The notes under the pieces: model-generated
Databases searched by the model: none
The model's input: the letters and a program-made list of their open reading frames with translations, nothing else
Told to the model about the DNA's origin: nothing
In this document: positions 9,447-17,401 of the stretch, piece after piece
How the letters are laid out: every line of letters begins with the position of its first letter
How positions within the stretch are numbered: position 1 is the first letter of the stretch
Made by a program: the position numbers and the translations under genes
Assembly: GCF_024055635.1 (NCBI RefSeq)
Contig: NZ_JAMXMB010000006.1
Location: forward strand, 186,001 to 250,000
Direction of reading: 5' to 3'
DNA from: Microbacterium yannicii
Lineage (GTDB): Bacteria > Actinomycetota > Actinomycetes > Actinomycetales > Microbacteriaceae
DNA: 64,000 bases

Positions 9447-10403
9447 TCAGCTGTGGACGGCCGCGCGCGCCGGCGCCTTCAGGTGCATCACGACCGCGGT
9501 CATCGCGGCGACGAGGCCGACGGCCAGAACCATGTGGATGTTGACGAGCACGATCGGCAGGCCTGTGCGCGCCTGCCAGAGTCCGACCGCGATCTGAACG
9601 AGCTCGACGCCCAGGAGGAGCAGCGTCCACAGCCGCAGGCGCAGGGCCGGGGGAGTGCGCCAGGAGCCGGCCACCAGCACCAGGGTGAGCGCGAACGTGA
9701 TGTACGCCGGCCACGCGTGGATGTGCTGCATGAGCTCGGGGTTCAAGCCGTTGCGTGCGGCGCCTCCGTCGCCGGCATGCGGACCGGAGCCGGTCACCAG
9801 GATGCCCACGATGACGGTGAGGAGGACGAACGCCGTCGTGACATGCGTCACCGCCGCGAACCACCGGGGCACCGCGCGCACGCGCGGACCGGGCTCGGCA
9901 TAGACACGCACGACGAGCACCGCCGACAGCGCCACCAGCAGCACCGAGGCGAAGTAGTGCAGTCCCACGACGTAGGGGTTGAGGTCGGTCAGCACGGTGA
10001 TGCCGCCGATGACGGCCTGCAGCGGCACGTAGAGGCCGATGAGCAGTGAGAGCCAGAAGAGGTCACGACGCTCGCGGCGCATGCGGACCACGAACAGGAA
10101 CATGATGATCGCGACCGCCACCAGCACGAAGGTCAGCAGGCGGTTGCCGAACTCGATGAAGCCGTGAACGCCTGACACCTCGGGGACCGGGACGAACGAG
10201 TCCGCGTTGCACCGCGGCCAGGTGTCGCAGCCGAGACCCGATCCGGTGAGGCGCACCAGACCGCCGGTTCCGACGATGCCGATCTGCACCACCAGCGTCG
10301 CCCACGCCGCCGCGATGACGCGGCGGTCCACCCGATCCGGCAGCCAGAGCCAGAAGCGCTGCCGGATTCCGGGGGCGGTCGTCGTGGACTGTGGCGCGGA
10401 CAT
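9447..10403 (-). CDS. ctaA: heme A synthase
   Basis: Eight-helix membrane enzyme that oxidises the C8 methyl of heme O to give heme A. The 318 residues from ATG 10403 include the N-terminal GGLVRLTGSGLGCDTWPRC stretch with its cysteines, histidine-containing helices (GFIEFGNRLLT, GLHYFAS, QHIHAWPAY, NIHMVLAV) and the usual pseudo-twofold arrangement. An open extension to 10583 lacks family features. AGGAGG lies 11 nt upstream of the chosen start. It diverges from the suf operon. Confidence 0.93.
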   Translation of the reverse strand: MSAPQSTTTAPGIRQRFWLWLPDRVDRRVIAAAWATLVVQIGIVGTGGLVRLTGSGLGCDTWPRCNADSFVPVPEVSGVHGFIEFGNRLLTFVLVAVAIIMFLFVVRMRRERRDLFWLSLLIGLYVPLQAVIGGITVLTDLNPYVVGLHYFASVLLVALSAVLVVRVYAEPGPRVRAVPRWFAAVTHVTTAFVLLTVIVGILVTGSGPHAGDGGAARNGLNPELMQHIHAWPAYITFALTLVLVAGSWRTPPALRLRLWTLLLLGVELVQIAVGLWQARTGLPIVLVNIHMVLAVGLVAAMTAVVMHLKAPARAAVHS

Positions 10404-10481
10404 GCGTGTGGTCGCCTCCTGGCAGAGGCTCCTGATGCCGTGCGAGACGTACGGGGCGCGTCCGCGTCGGGGTGGAACCTG

Positions 10482-10487
10482 TAGAAT
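10482..10487 (+). promoter_or_regulatory. candidate -10 box of the suf operon
   Basis: TAGAAT is the best plus-strand -10 match between ctaA and sufB. It would give a leader of about 168 nt containing the two inverted repeats at 10497-10527 and 10589-10608. A TAGACT on the minus strand (10539 to 10534) is a possible ctaA -10 box. Neither has a convincing -35. Confidence 0.4.
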
Positions 10488-10496
10488 CGAGGGGTC

Positions 10497-10608
10497 GGTG
10501 GCGGTGCAGTTCCTCGCACCGCGCACCACTGACAGTCTAGGCGCGATGATCGGCGCCGCTTGAGAGGGCCCGAGAAGCGGCATCCCCCCTCCGGTATCTC
10601 CACCGGAG
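10497..10608 (+). promoter_or_regulatory. structured leader upstream of sufB (two hairpins)
   Basis: Hairpin 1 pairs GGTGGCGGTGC (10497-10507) with GCACCGC-g-CACC (10516-10527): 11 bp with one bulge and an 8-nt loop. Hairpin 2 pairs CTCCGGT (10589-10595) with ACCGGAG (10602-10608). The pairing is visible directly. A regulatory role (repressor site, RNA element or attenuator) is inference. Confidence 0.4.
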
Positions 10609-10661
10609 ATCGCGGATGCCGGGGCGGATCACACCGCTAGGACCCGGAGGAGAACGTGACG

Positions 10662-12080
10662 ATGTCTGATGTGCTGATCGACCGCCCGGAGCTGGACAGC
10701 CTGGGTGTCTACGAGTTCGGGTGGCATGATGCCGACGCCGCGGGTGCCGTGGCGAAGCGCGGCATCGACGAGTCCGTCGTGCGTGGAATCTCCACGCTCA
10801 AGGACGAGCCCGAATGGATGCTGAAGACCCGGCTGAAGGGCTATCAGCTCTTCGGCCGCAAGCCGATGCCGACCTGGGGCGCCGACCTCAGCGAGATCGA
10901 CTTCGACAACATCAAGTACTTCGTGCGCTCCACCGAGAAGCAGGCGGGGTCGTGGGAAGAGCTTCCCGAAGACATCCGCAACACGTACGAGAAGCTCGGC
11001 ATCCCCGAGGCCGAGCGCGCTCGCCTGGTCGCCGGTGTCGCGGCGCAGTACGAGTCCGAGGTCGTCTACCACCAGATCAATGAAGAGCTCGAGAAGCAGG
11101 GTGTCATCTTCATGGACACCGACACCGCGCTGCGCGAGCACCCCGAGTTCTTCGAGGAGTACTTCGGCACGGTCATCCCGGCCGGTGACAACAAGTTCGC
11201 GGCCCTCAACACCGCCGTCTGGTCGGGCGGCTCGTTCGTCTACGTGCCGCCGGGCGTGCACGTCGAGATCCCGCTGCAGGCGTACTTCCGCATCAACACC
11301 GAGAACATGGGCCAGTTCGAGCGGACGCTCATCATCGCCGACGAGGGCTCGTACGTGCACTACATCGAGGGCTGCACCGCCCCGATCTACAAGAGCGACT
11401 CGCTGCACTCGGCCGTGGTCGAGATCATCGTCAAGAAGAACGCCCGTGTGCGCTACACGACGATCCAGAACTGGTCGAACAACGTCTACAACCTCGTCAC
11501 CAAGCGCGCCGTGGCGCACGAGGGCGCGACGATGGAGTGGATCGACGGCAACATCGGCTCGAAGGTCACGATGAAGTACCCGTCGATCTTCCTGATGGGC
11601 GAGCACGCCAAGGGCGAGACGCTGTCGGTCGCCTTCGCCGGTCCGGGTCAGCACCAGGACGCCGGCGCGAAGATGATCCACATGGCGCCGTACACGCAGT
11701 CGTCGATCGTGTCGAAGTCGATCGCCCGCGGCGGCGGCCGCGCGGGCTACCGCGGCGAGGTGCGCGTGGATGCGAACGCTCACCACTCGGCGAACACCGT
11801 GCGCTGCGACGCGCTGCTGGTCGACACGATCTCGCGTTCCGACACGTACCCGGCGATCGACATCCGCGTCGACGACGTGCAGCTCGGCCACGAGGCGACG
11901 GTCTCGAAGGTCAGCGAGGAGCAGCTCTTCTATCTCATGAGCCGCGGGATGCCGGAGGACGAGGCCATGGCGATGATCGTGCGCGGCTTCATCGAGCCGA
12001 TCGCCCGTGAGCTGCCCATGGAGTACGCGCTCGAACTCAACAAGCTCATCGAGATGGGCATGGAAGGATCCGTCGGCTAG
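10662..12080 (+). CDS. sufB: Fe-S cluster assembly scaffold subunit SufB
   Basis: Scaffold subunit of the SufBC2D complex on which Fe-S clusters form. I chose ATG 10662 (472 residues) because GGAGGAG lies 9 nt upstream; the GTG at 10656 would be only 3 nt from it. The beta-helix core is well conserved, and [11 protein letters not shown] places Cys382 at the position of the sulfur-accepting Cys405 of E. coli SufB. It starts the sufB-sufD-Rieske-sufC-sufT unit. A sufR repressor gene, usual upstream in actinobacteria, is absent; ctaA stands there instead. Confidence 0.95.
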   Translation: MSDVLIDRPELDSLGVYEFGWHDADAAGAVAKRGIDESVVRGISTLKDEPEWMLKTRLKGYQLFGRKPMPTWGADLSEIDFDNIKYFVRSTEKQAGSWEELPEDIRNTYEKLGIPEAERARLVAGVAAQYESEVVYHQINEELEKQGVIFMDTDTALREHPEFFEEYFGTVIPAGDNKFAALNTAVWSGGSFVYVPPGVHVEIPLQAYFRINTENMGQFERTLIIADEGSYVHYIEGCTAPIYKSDSLHSAVVEIIVKKNARVRYTTIQNWSNNVYNLVTKRAVAHEGATMEWIDGNIGSKVTMKYPSIFLMGEHAKGETLSVAFAGPGQHQDAGAKMIHMAPYTQSSIVSKSIARGGGRAGYRGEVRVDANAHHSANTVRCDALLVDTISRSDTYPAIDIRVDDVQLGHEATVSKVSEEQLFYLMSRGMPEDEAMAMIVRGFIEPIARELPMEYALELNKLIEMGMEGSVG

Positions 12081-13268
12081 ATGAGCCCCACCACCGAGGC
12101 CCCCACCATTCCCGGCGCGAAGGGCCACACCGATGGCGCCGGTGCGTTCGTGCCGGTTCAGACCCGCTCCGAGCGTCCCTGGTCGTTCGACCCCGCCGAC
12201 TTCGAGGTCCCCACCGGGCGCGAGGTCAACTGGAAGCACACGCCGACCGCCAAGGTCCAGCCGCTGTTCGTCGACGAGGCCGGTCCGCACGGCATCATCC
12301 AGGTCGAGGTCGATGCGCCGGCCAGCCTGGTGCAGGAGCGCCTGACCGTCGGCACCGCGCCCCGCGGCGAGGTGTTCCGACCCGAGGACCTGCCGAGCGC
12401 GATCGCCTGGAAGCAGGAGACCGAGGCGCCGCTGCTGCGGATCCCGGCCGGCGCCGAGTACGCCGAGCCCATCGTGGTCTCGCTCACGGGCACCGGCGGC
12501 CTGGCGCACGCCCACGTCGTGGTCGAGGCGCAGGCGAACTCGCACGCCACCGTGGTGTTCCGCCACAGCGGCACCGCCCAGCACGCGCAGAACGTCGAGA
12601 TCATCGTGCGCGAGGGCGCACACCTGGAGCTCGTGACCGTTCAGCGCTGGGACGACGACGCCGTGCACGTGGCCTCCCATCAGGCTCGCGTCGAGCGCGA
12701 TGCCACCCTCCGCCACGTCGTGGTGAGCTTCGGCGGCGGCGTCGTGCGCGTCAACCCGACGGTGGAGCTCGCCGGCACCGGTTCGCGCGCCGAACTCTAC
12801 GGACTCAGCTACGCCGATTCGGGGCAGCACCTCGAGAGCCAGGTGTACTTGCACCACAAGGGCGCCGAGACCTCGGGCGACGTGCTGTACAAGAGCGCTC
12901 TTCAGGGCGCCGCGGCACGCACCGTGTGGATCGGTGACGTCCTCATCGGACCGGATGCCGTGGCCACCGACTCCTACGAGGCCAACCGCAACCTGGTCCT
13001 GACCGAAGGCGCGCGCGCCGAGTCGATCCCCAACCTGGAGATCGAGACCGGCGACATCCGCGGCGCGGGGCACGCGAGCGCCACCGGGCGCTTCGACGAC
13101 GAGCAGCTGTTCTACCTGCAGGCCCGCGGCATTGCCGAGGACGAGGCGCGGCGGCTGGTCGTGCTCGGCTTCCTCGCCGAGATCGTGCAGAAGATCGGTG
13201 TCGCAGACCTCGAGGCGGAGCTGATCTCCGCCATCGAGGAAGAACTCGCCAAGGAGACCGCACGATGA
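12081..13268 (+). CDS. sufD: Fe-S cluster assembly subunit SufD
   Basis: Partner of SufB in the SufBC2D scaffold. The 395-residue protein has the SufB/SufD core; DDEQLFYLQARGIAEDEARRL near its end matches the SufB region DDVQ...[11 protein letters not shown]. It begins directly after the sufB stop with no spacer and overlaps the Rieske gene by 4 bp (ATGA), which suggests coupled translation. The N-terminal 60 residues are variable, as is usual for SufD. Confidence 0.94.
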   Translation: MSPTTEAPTIPGAKGHTDGAGAFVPVQTRSERPWSFDPADFEVPTGREVNWKHTPTAKVQPLFVDEAGPHGIIQVEVDAPASLVQERLTVGTAPRGEVFRPEDLPSAIAWKQETEAPLLRIPAGAEYAEPIVVSLTGTGGLAHAHVVVEAQANSHATVVFRHSGTAQHAQNVEIIVREGAHLELVTVQRWDDDAVHVASHQARVERDATLRHVVVSFGGGVVRVNPTVELAGTGSRAELYGLSYADSGQHLESQVYLHHKGAETSGDVLYKSALQGAAARTVWIGDVLIGPDAVATDSYEANRNLVLTEGARAESIPNLEIETGDIRGAGHASATGRFDDEQLFYLQARGIAEDEARRLVVLGFLAEIVQKIGVADLEAELISAIEEELAKETAR

Positions 13269-13594
13269 CCGCGCAGCGCGTGTGCGCCCTCAGCGACCTC
13301 GTCCAGGACGAGGCGCGCCGCGTCGAGATCGACGGCGTCGCGATCGCCCTCGTGCGGGATTCCAGCGGCGAGGTGCATGCCATCGGCGACGTCTGCACCC
13401 ATGGCGACATCTCGCTCTCCGAGGGCTTCGTCGACGGCGACTCGCTCGAGTGCTGGGCCCACGGCTCGGCGTTCTCGCTGCGCACCGGCAAGCCCCTCAA
13501 CCTCCCCGCGTACGAGCCGGTCCCCGTGTTCGCGGTCACCGTCGACGGCGACGACGTGCTCGTCGACGCGACCGTCACGCTCGAAGTGAACTGA
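13265..13594 (+). CDS. Rieske-type [2Fe-2S] ferredoxin of the suf operon
   Basis: A 109-residue single-domain Rieske protein. The cluster ligands are CTHG (Cys-x-His) and CWAHG (Cys-x2-His). It resembles small non-heme Rieske ferredoxins and has no membrane anchor. Its position between sufD and sufC is common in actinobacteria and suggests a role in electron supply or cluster transfer during assembly; no direct function is established. It overlaps sufD by 4 bp, and sufC follows 15 bp downstream. Confidence 0.9.
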   Translation: MTAQRVCALSDLVQDEARRVEIDGVAIALVRDSSGEVHAIGDVCTHGDISLSEGFVDGDSLECWAHGSAFSLRTGKPLNLPAYEPVPVFAVTVDGDDVLVDATVTLEVN

Positions 13595-13609
13595 AGAAGG
13601 TACTGAAGA

Positions 13610-14404
13610 ATGTCTGTTCTCGAGATCCGCGACCTCCATGTGACGGTCGAGACGGATGCCGGCACCACCCCGATCCTCAACGGCCTGTCGCTGACGATCC
13701 GCACGGGCGAGACCCACGCGATCATGGGCCCCAACGGCTCGGGCAAGTCGACGCTCGCCTACACGATCGCCGGTCACCCCAAGTACAACGTCACGAGCGG
13801 CTCGATCACGCTCGACGGCGAGGACGTCCTCGCGATGTCGGTCGACGAGCGGGCGCGCGCGGGGCTGTTCCTGGCCATGCAGTACCCGGTCGAGATCCCC
13901 GGCGTGACCGTCACGAACTTCCTCCGCACCGCGAAGACCGCGATCGACGGCGAGGCGCCGTCGATCCGCACGTGGACCAAGGACGTCAAGGCGTCGATGA
14001 AGAACCTGCGCATGGACCCCAAGTTCGCGCAGCGGAACGTCAACGAGGGCTTCTCGGGCGGCGAGAAGAAGCGCCACGAGATCCTCCAGCTCGAGCTGCT
14101 CAAGCCGCAGATCGCCGTGCTCGACGAGACGGACTCCGGTCTCGACGTCGACGCGCTGAAGATCGTCTCGGAGGGCGTCAACCGCGCCAAGGCCGACAAC
14201 GACCTCGGTGTGCTGCTCATCACGCACTACACGCGCATCCTGCGCTACATCCACCCCGATTTCGTGCACGTCATGGTGCAGGGGCGCATCGTCGAAGAGG
14301 GCGGGCCGGAACTGGCCGACCGCCTCGAGGACGAGGGCTACGACCGCTTCCTGCCCGCGGGCGAAGAAGAGCCGGCCGGAGCCCCCATCGCCGGTGAAGC
14401 GTAG
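13610..14404 (+). CDS. sufC: Fe-S assembly ATPase SufC
   Basis: ABC-type ATPase of the SufBC2D complex; it powers scaffold opening and is not a transporter. The 264 residues contain Walker A GPNGSGKST (40-48), the SufC-specific signature FSGGEKKRHEI (about 148), Walker B AVLDETDSGLD and the switch histidine in LLITHYTRIL. Its TAG stop codon is also the first half of a TAGGAT -10 box for sufT. Confidence 0.96.
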   Translation: MSVLEIRDLHVTVETDAGTTPILNGLSLTIRTGETHAIMGPNGSGKSTLAYTIAGHPKYNVTSGSITLDGEDVLAMSVDERARAGLFLAMQYPVEIPGVTVTNFLRTAKTAIDGEAPSIRTWTKDVKASMKNLRMDPKFAQRNVNEGFSGGEKKRHEILQLELLKPQIAVLDETDSGLDVDALKIVSEGVNRAKADNDLGVLLITHYTRILRYIHPDFVHVMVQGRIVEEGGPELADRLEDEGYDRFLPAGEEEPAGAPIAGEA

Positions 14405-14407
14405 GAT
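14402..14407 (+). promoter_or_regulatory. leaderless -10 box of sufT, overlapping the sufC stop codon
   Basis: TAGGAT ends 6 nt before the sufT ATG (14414), so the transcript would start at or very near the ATG. Its first three bases are the sufC stop codon. No ribosome binding site precedes sufT. Confidence 0.6.
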
Positions 14408-14413
14408 CGACCT

Positions 14414-14743
14414 ATGACGGCGACCCTCACTTCCGAGAAGTACGACGAGGTGACCGAGGCTCTCAAGGACGTCATGGATCCGGAGCTCGGGATCAACGTC
14501 GTCGACCTGGGCCTCATCTACGACCTTGCGTGGGACGACGAGAACGACGCGCTGGTCATCCACATGACCCTCACCTCGGCCGGCTGCCCGCTCACCGACG
14601 TGCTCGAGGAGCAGACCGCACAGGCGCTCGACGACATCGTCGAGCGGTTCCGCATCAACTGGGTGTGGATGCCGCCGTGGGGTCCGGAGCGCATCACCGA
14701 CGACGGGCGCGACATGATGCGCGCGCTCGGCTTCGCGATCTGA
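14414..14743 (+). CDS. MIP18/DUF59-family Fe-S assembly protein (SufT-like)
   Basis: A 109-residue protein with the DUF59 signature: DVMDPELGINVVDLGLIYDL near the N terminus, TSAGCPLTDVLEEQ in the middle with the conserved Cys, and WVWMPPWGPERIT toward the end. Family members (SufT, PaaD, MIP18) help mature Fe-S proteins. In actinobacteria sufS and sufU usually lie between sufC and this gene; here they are missing. A leaderless -10 box suggests expression partly independent of the operon. Confidence 0.9.
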   Translation: MTATLTSEKYDEVTEALKDVMDPELGINVVDLGLIYDLAWDDENDALVIHMTLTSAGCPLTDVLEEQTAQALDDIVERFRINWVWMPPWGPERITDDGRDMMRALGFAI

Positions 14744-14796
14744 CGCCGAGCGTTTCCGACGGTGACGCCGGGCGGCGCCCTGAGGCCGTCGCTCGA

Positions 14797-14802
14797 TATG
14801 GT
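14797..14802 (+). promoter_or_regulatory. leaderless -10 box of the patB-like gene
   Basis: TATGGT lies 6 nt before the GTG at 14809 and no Shine-Dalgarno sequence is present, which predicts a leaderless transcript. Confidence 0.55.
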
Positions 14803-14808
14803 CGAAGA

Positions 14809-15969
14809 GTGAGCGTCACCCCCCTGCAAGCACTGCCCCTCGACGAGCTGCGCCAGCGCACGAGCACGAAGTGGCGGAAGTACGGGGAAGACGTGCTGCC
14901 GTTCTTCGTGGCCGAGACGGACTACGCGCTGGCTCCCGGGATCACACGCGTGCTGACGCGCGCGGTGCAGCTCGGCGACACCGGCTACACGCCGCCCGAC
15001 CCGGGTGTCCGCGAGGCCTTCGCGGGCTTCGCCCAGCGTCGCTGGGCGTGGAGCGTCGATCCGTCCGACGTCTTCTGGACGGGCGATGTGATGATGGGCG
15101 TCGTCGAGATCCTCCGCACCGTGATCGAGCCCGGCGACCGTGTCGTGGTCATGCCTCCCGTGTACCCGCCGTTCTACGACACCGTCGAGGAGGCCGGGGG
15201 CGTGGTCGAGCGTGTTCCGCTCGCCGCGACCGACGCCGGCTGGGCGATCGACCTCACCGGGGTGGAGGCGGCTCTCGCGGGCGGCGCACGGGCCGTGCTC
15301 CTGTGCAACCCGCACAATCCGACGGGCACCGTGCACACCAGGGAGAGCCTGGCGGCGCTGGCCGAAGTGGCCAAAAGGTTCGGCGCGACGGTCATCAGCG
15401 ATGAGATCCACGGACCGCTGACCTACGCGCCGACGGCGTTCATCCCCTTCCTGGCCGCCTCCGATGCGGCACGGCGGGTGGGCTACGCGGTCACCAGCGC
15501 CAGCAAGACGTTCAACCTCGCCGGCCTCAAATGCGCGGTGATGGTCGCCGGCGGCGACACCCAGCGGGCGGCGCTGCGCTCTCTGCCGTGGGAGGTCGAG
15601 TGGCGCACCGGTCTGTTCGGGGCGCTCTCGAACGTCGCCGCCTACTCGCCCGAGAGCGACGAGTGGCTCGCGAGCCTGCTGGCCGCTCTCGACGCCAATC
15701 GCCGGCTCCTGGCGGAGCTGTTGGCCGAGCACGTGCCGCTGGCACGCTACCTGCCGCCCGATGCCGGCTTCCTCGCGTGGGTCGACCTGTCGGCCTACGG
15801 CTGGGGCGACAATCCCGCGGTGAAGGTGCTGCGCGACGCGAAGGTGGCACTGCATCACGGACCGCTGTTCGGAGCCGAGGGCGCAGGGCACGTGCGGATC
15901 AACTTCGGCTGCGCGCCGGAGCTGCTGCGCGAGGCCGTAGAGCGTATCGGCGCCCTCACCAGGTCATGA
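14809..15969 (+). CDS. PLP-dependent C-S lyase, PatB/MalY type (cystathionine beta-lyase-like)
   Basis: A class I aminotransferase-fold enzyme of 386 residues, of the group that cleaves carbon-sulfur bonds in cystathionine and related substrates. Family features are an early LPFFVAETDY, the substrate loop LLCNPHNPTG, SDEIHGPL with the PLP-contacting Asp, and SASKTFNLAGLK with the Schiff-base lysine. The GTG at 14809 is chosen because of the -10 box 6 nt upstream. It overlaps the MFS gene by 4 bp (ATGA). It follows the suf genes but is not a cysteine desulfurase: it lacks the SufS/IscS architecture. Confidence 0.85.
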   Translation: MSVTPLQALPLDELRQRTSTKWRKYGEDVLPFFVAETDYALAPGITRVLTRAVQLGDTGYTPPDPGVREAFAGFAQRRWAWSVDPSDVFWTGDVMMGVVEILRTVIEPGDRVVVMPPVYPPFYDTVEEAGGVVERVPLAATDAGWAIDLTGVEAALAGGARAVLLCNPHNPTGTVHTRESLAALAEVAKRFGATVISDEIHGPLTYAPTAFIPFLAASDAARRVGYAVTSASKTFNLAGLKCAVMVAGGDTQRAALRSLPWEVEWRTGLFGALSNVAAYSPESDEWLASLLAALDANRRLLAELLAEHVPLARYLPPDAGFLAWVDLSAYGWGDNPAVKVLRDAKVALHHGPLFGAEGAGHVRINFGCAPELLREAVERIGALTRS

Positions 15970-17348
15970 GCGGCGCCGGCGTGGCCGGAGCCGGAACCGG
16001 CATCTGGAGCGCCCGCTATGTGTGGGTGACCGTCGGCGCTGTGGCGCTGATCTTCCTCGCCGCCATGCAGTCGCTCGCCGTCACCACCGTGATGCCCGTG
16101 GTGAGCGCCGATCTCGACGGTGAACGGCTCTACGCCGTGGCGTTCGCCGGAACGCTCGCCACGAGCGTCATCGGCATGGTGGCGGTCGGCGCCTGGTGCG
16201 ACCGCGGTGGTGTGCTCGCACCGTTGAGCACGGCCGTGGCACTGTTCGTCGTCGGGCTCCTGATCTCGGGCCTCGCCCTGACGATGCCCGCATTGGTCGC
16301 CGGGCGGCTGGTGCAGGGCCTCGGCACCGGCGGGCAGACGGTGGCACTGTACGTCGTCGTCGCCCGCGTCTATCCGGGTGCGATGCACGGCCGCGTGTTC
16401 GCCGCCTTCTCGGCGGCCTGGGTCGTGCCCTCGCTCATCGGGCCGTTCCTGGCGGGAGCCGTCACCGAGTTCCTCCACTGGCGATGGGTCTTCCTCGGGG
16501 TCGCCGCACTCACCGTCGTCGCCTTCGCCATGGTGGTCGTCCGCCTGCACGGGCTTCCGCTGCACACCGACGAGCCGGCGACGTCGCGCGTCGCACCGCG
16601 CCTGGCCTGCGCCGTGGCCGTGGCGGTCGGTGCACTGGGTCTCAGCCTGGCGGGTGAACTCGAGACGTGGGCCTGGGCGGCGGTGGCAGCATCCGTCGTC
16701 GTCATCGCGCTCGCATCGCGGCCGCTCCTGCCGCGCGGCACGCTGGTGGCCGCCCGCGGTCTGCCGAGCGTCGTGCTCATGCGGGGCTTGATCGCCGGTG
16801 CGCTTTTCGGCGCCGAGATCTACGTGCCGTACCTGCTCATCGACGAGTACGGGTTCTCGCCCACCTGGGCGGGGCTCGGCCTCACCGCGGCAGCCCTCGC
16901 GTGGGCGGGCGCAGCAGATGTGCAGGGGCGGTTCGGCGACCGGATCGGTAACGCGCGCATCACGCTCGTCGGCACCGCACTGCTCGTCACCTCGCTGGTC
17001 ATCGCGGCGAGCACGGCGCTCCTCGGACTGCACCCCGCCGTGCTCATCGCCGGGTGGGGTCTGGCGGGAGGCGGCATGGGTCTCATGTACCCCCGGCTCA
17101 CCGTTCTGACGCTGGCGTACTCGACGACGCAGAACCAGGGGTTCAACTCGTCGGCGCTGTCGATCTCGGACGCCGTCGGCTCGGCGTCGTCGATCGCCGT
17201 GATGGGGCTGGTCTTCACCGCACTCGTGGGGACGGATGCCGGATTCCCGGCCGTGTTCGCGATCGCCGTGGTGCTCGCGCTCGGCGCGCTGGTGCCGGGC
17301 CTCCGCCTCGGTCATGCGCATGAGGTGGCCGACCGCGGGGACGCGTGA
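15966..17348 (+). CDS. major facilitator superfamily transporter
   Basis: A 460-residue multidrug-type MFS permease with about 12-14 predicted membrane helices. The segment AGRLVQGLGTGGQ matches the helix-5 motif of drug:proton antiporters, and the gatekeeper-like region between helices 2 and 3 is GAWCDRGG. The substrate is unknown. Its ATG overlaps the PatB-type gene by 4 bp, so the two are co-translated; export of an amino-acid-related sulfur compound is possible but unsupported. Confidence 0.85.
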   Translation: MSGAGVAGAGTGIWSARYVWVTVGAVALIFLAAMQSLAVTTVMPVVSADLDGERLYAVAFAGTLATSVIGMVAVGAWCDRGGVLAPLSTAVALFVVGLLISGLALTMPALVAGRLVQGLGTGGQTVALYVVVARVYPGAMHGRVFAAFSAAWVVPSLIGPFLAGAVTEFLHWRWVFLGVAALTVVAFAMVVVRLHGLPLHTDEPATSRVAPRLACAVAVAVGALGLSLAGELETWAWAAVAASVVVIALASRPLLPRGTLVAARGLPSVVLMRGLIAGALFGAEIYVPYLLIDEYGFSPTWAGLGLTAAALAWAGAADVQGRFGDRIGNARITLVGTALLVTSLVIAASTALLGLHPAVLIAGWGLAGGGMGLMYPRLTVLTLAYSTTQNQGFNSSALSISDAVGSASSIAVMGLVFTALVGTDAGFPAVFAIAVVLALGALVPGLRLGHAHEVADRGDA

Positions 17349-17365
17349 CGGCCGCACCGTCCGAT

Positions 17366-17400
17366 TTGGCGCGGATTGAGAGGTAAGGCTACCCTTACCG
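17366..17400 (+). promoter_or_regulatory. promoter with DtxR/IdeR-like iron box
   Basis: A -35-like TTGGCG (17366-17371), 18-bp spacer and -10 TACCCT (17390-17395) precede the GTG at 17402 by 6 nt, so a leaderless start is expected. Overlapping the -10 is the near-palindrome GGTAAGGCTACCCTTACC (17382-17399; arms GGTAAGG/CCTTACC). Against the DtxR/IdeR consensus TTAGGTTAGGCTAACCTAA, 14 of 19 bases match. Iron-dependent repression of the operon is inferred. Confidence 0.75.
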
Positions 17401-17401
17401 T

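Noticed and set aside
14809..15969. PLP enzyme as the missing cysteine desulfurase SufS
   Set aside because: The motifs (LLCNPHNPTG, SASKTFNLAGLK) are of the PatB/MalY aminotransferase-fold lyases, and the SufS/IscS active-site cysteine loop is absent.
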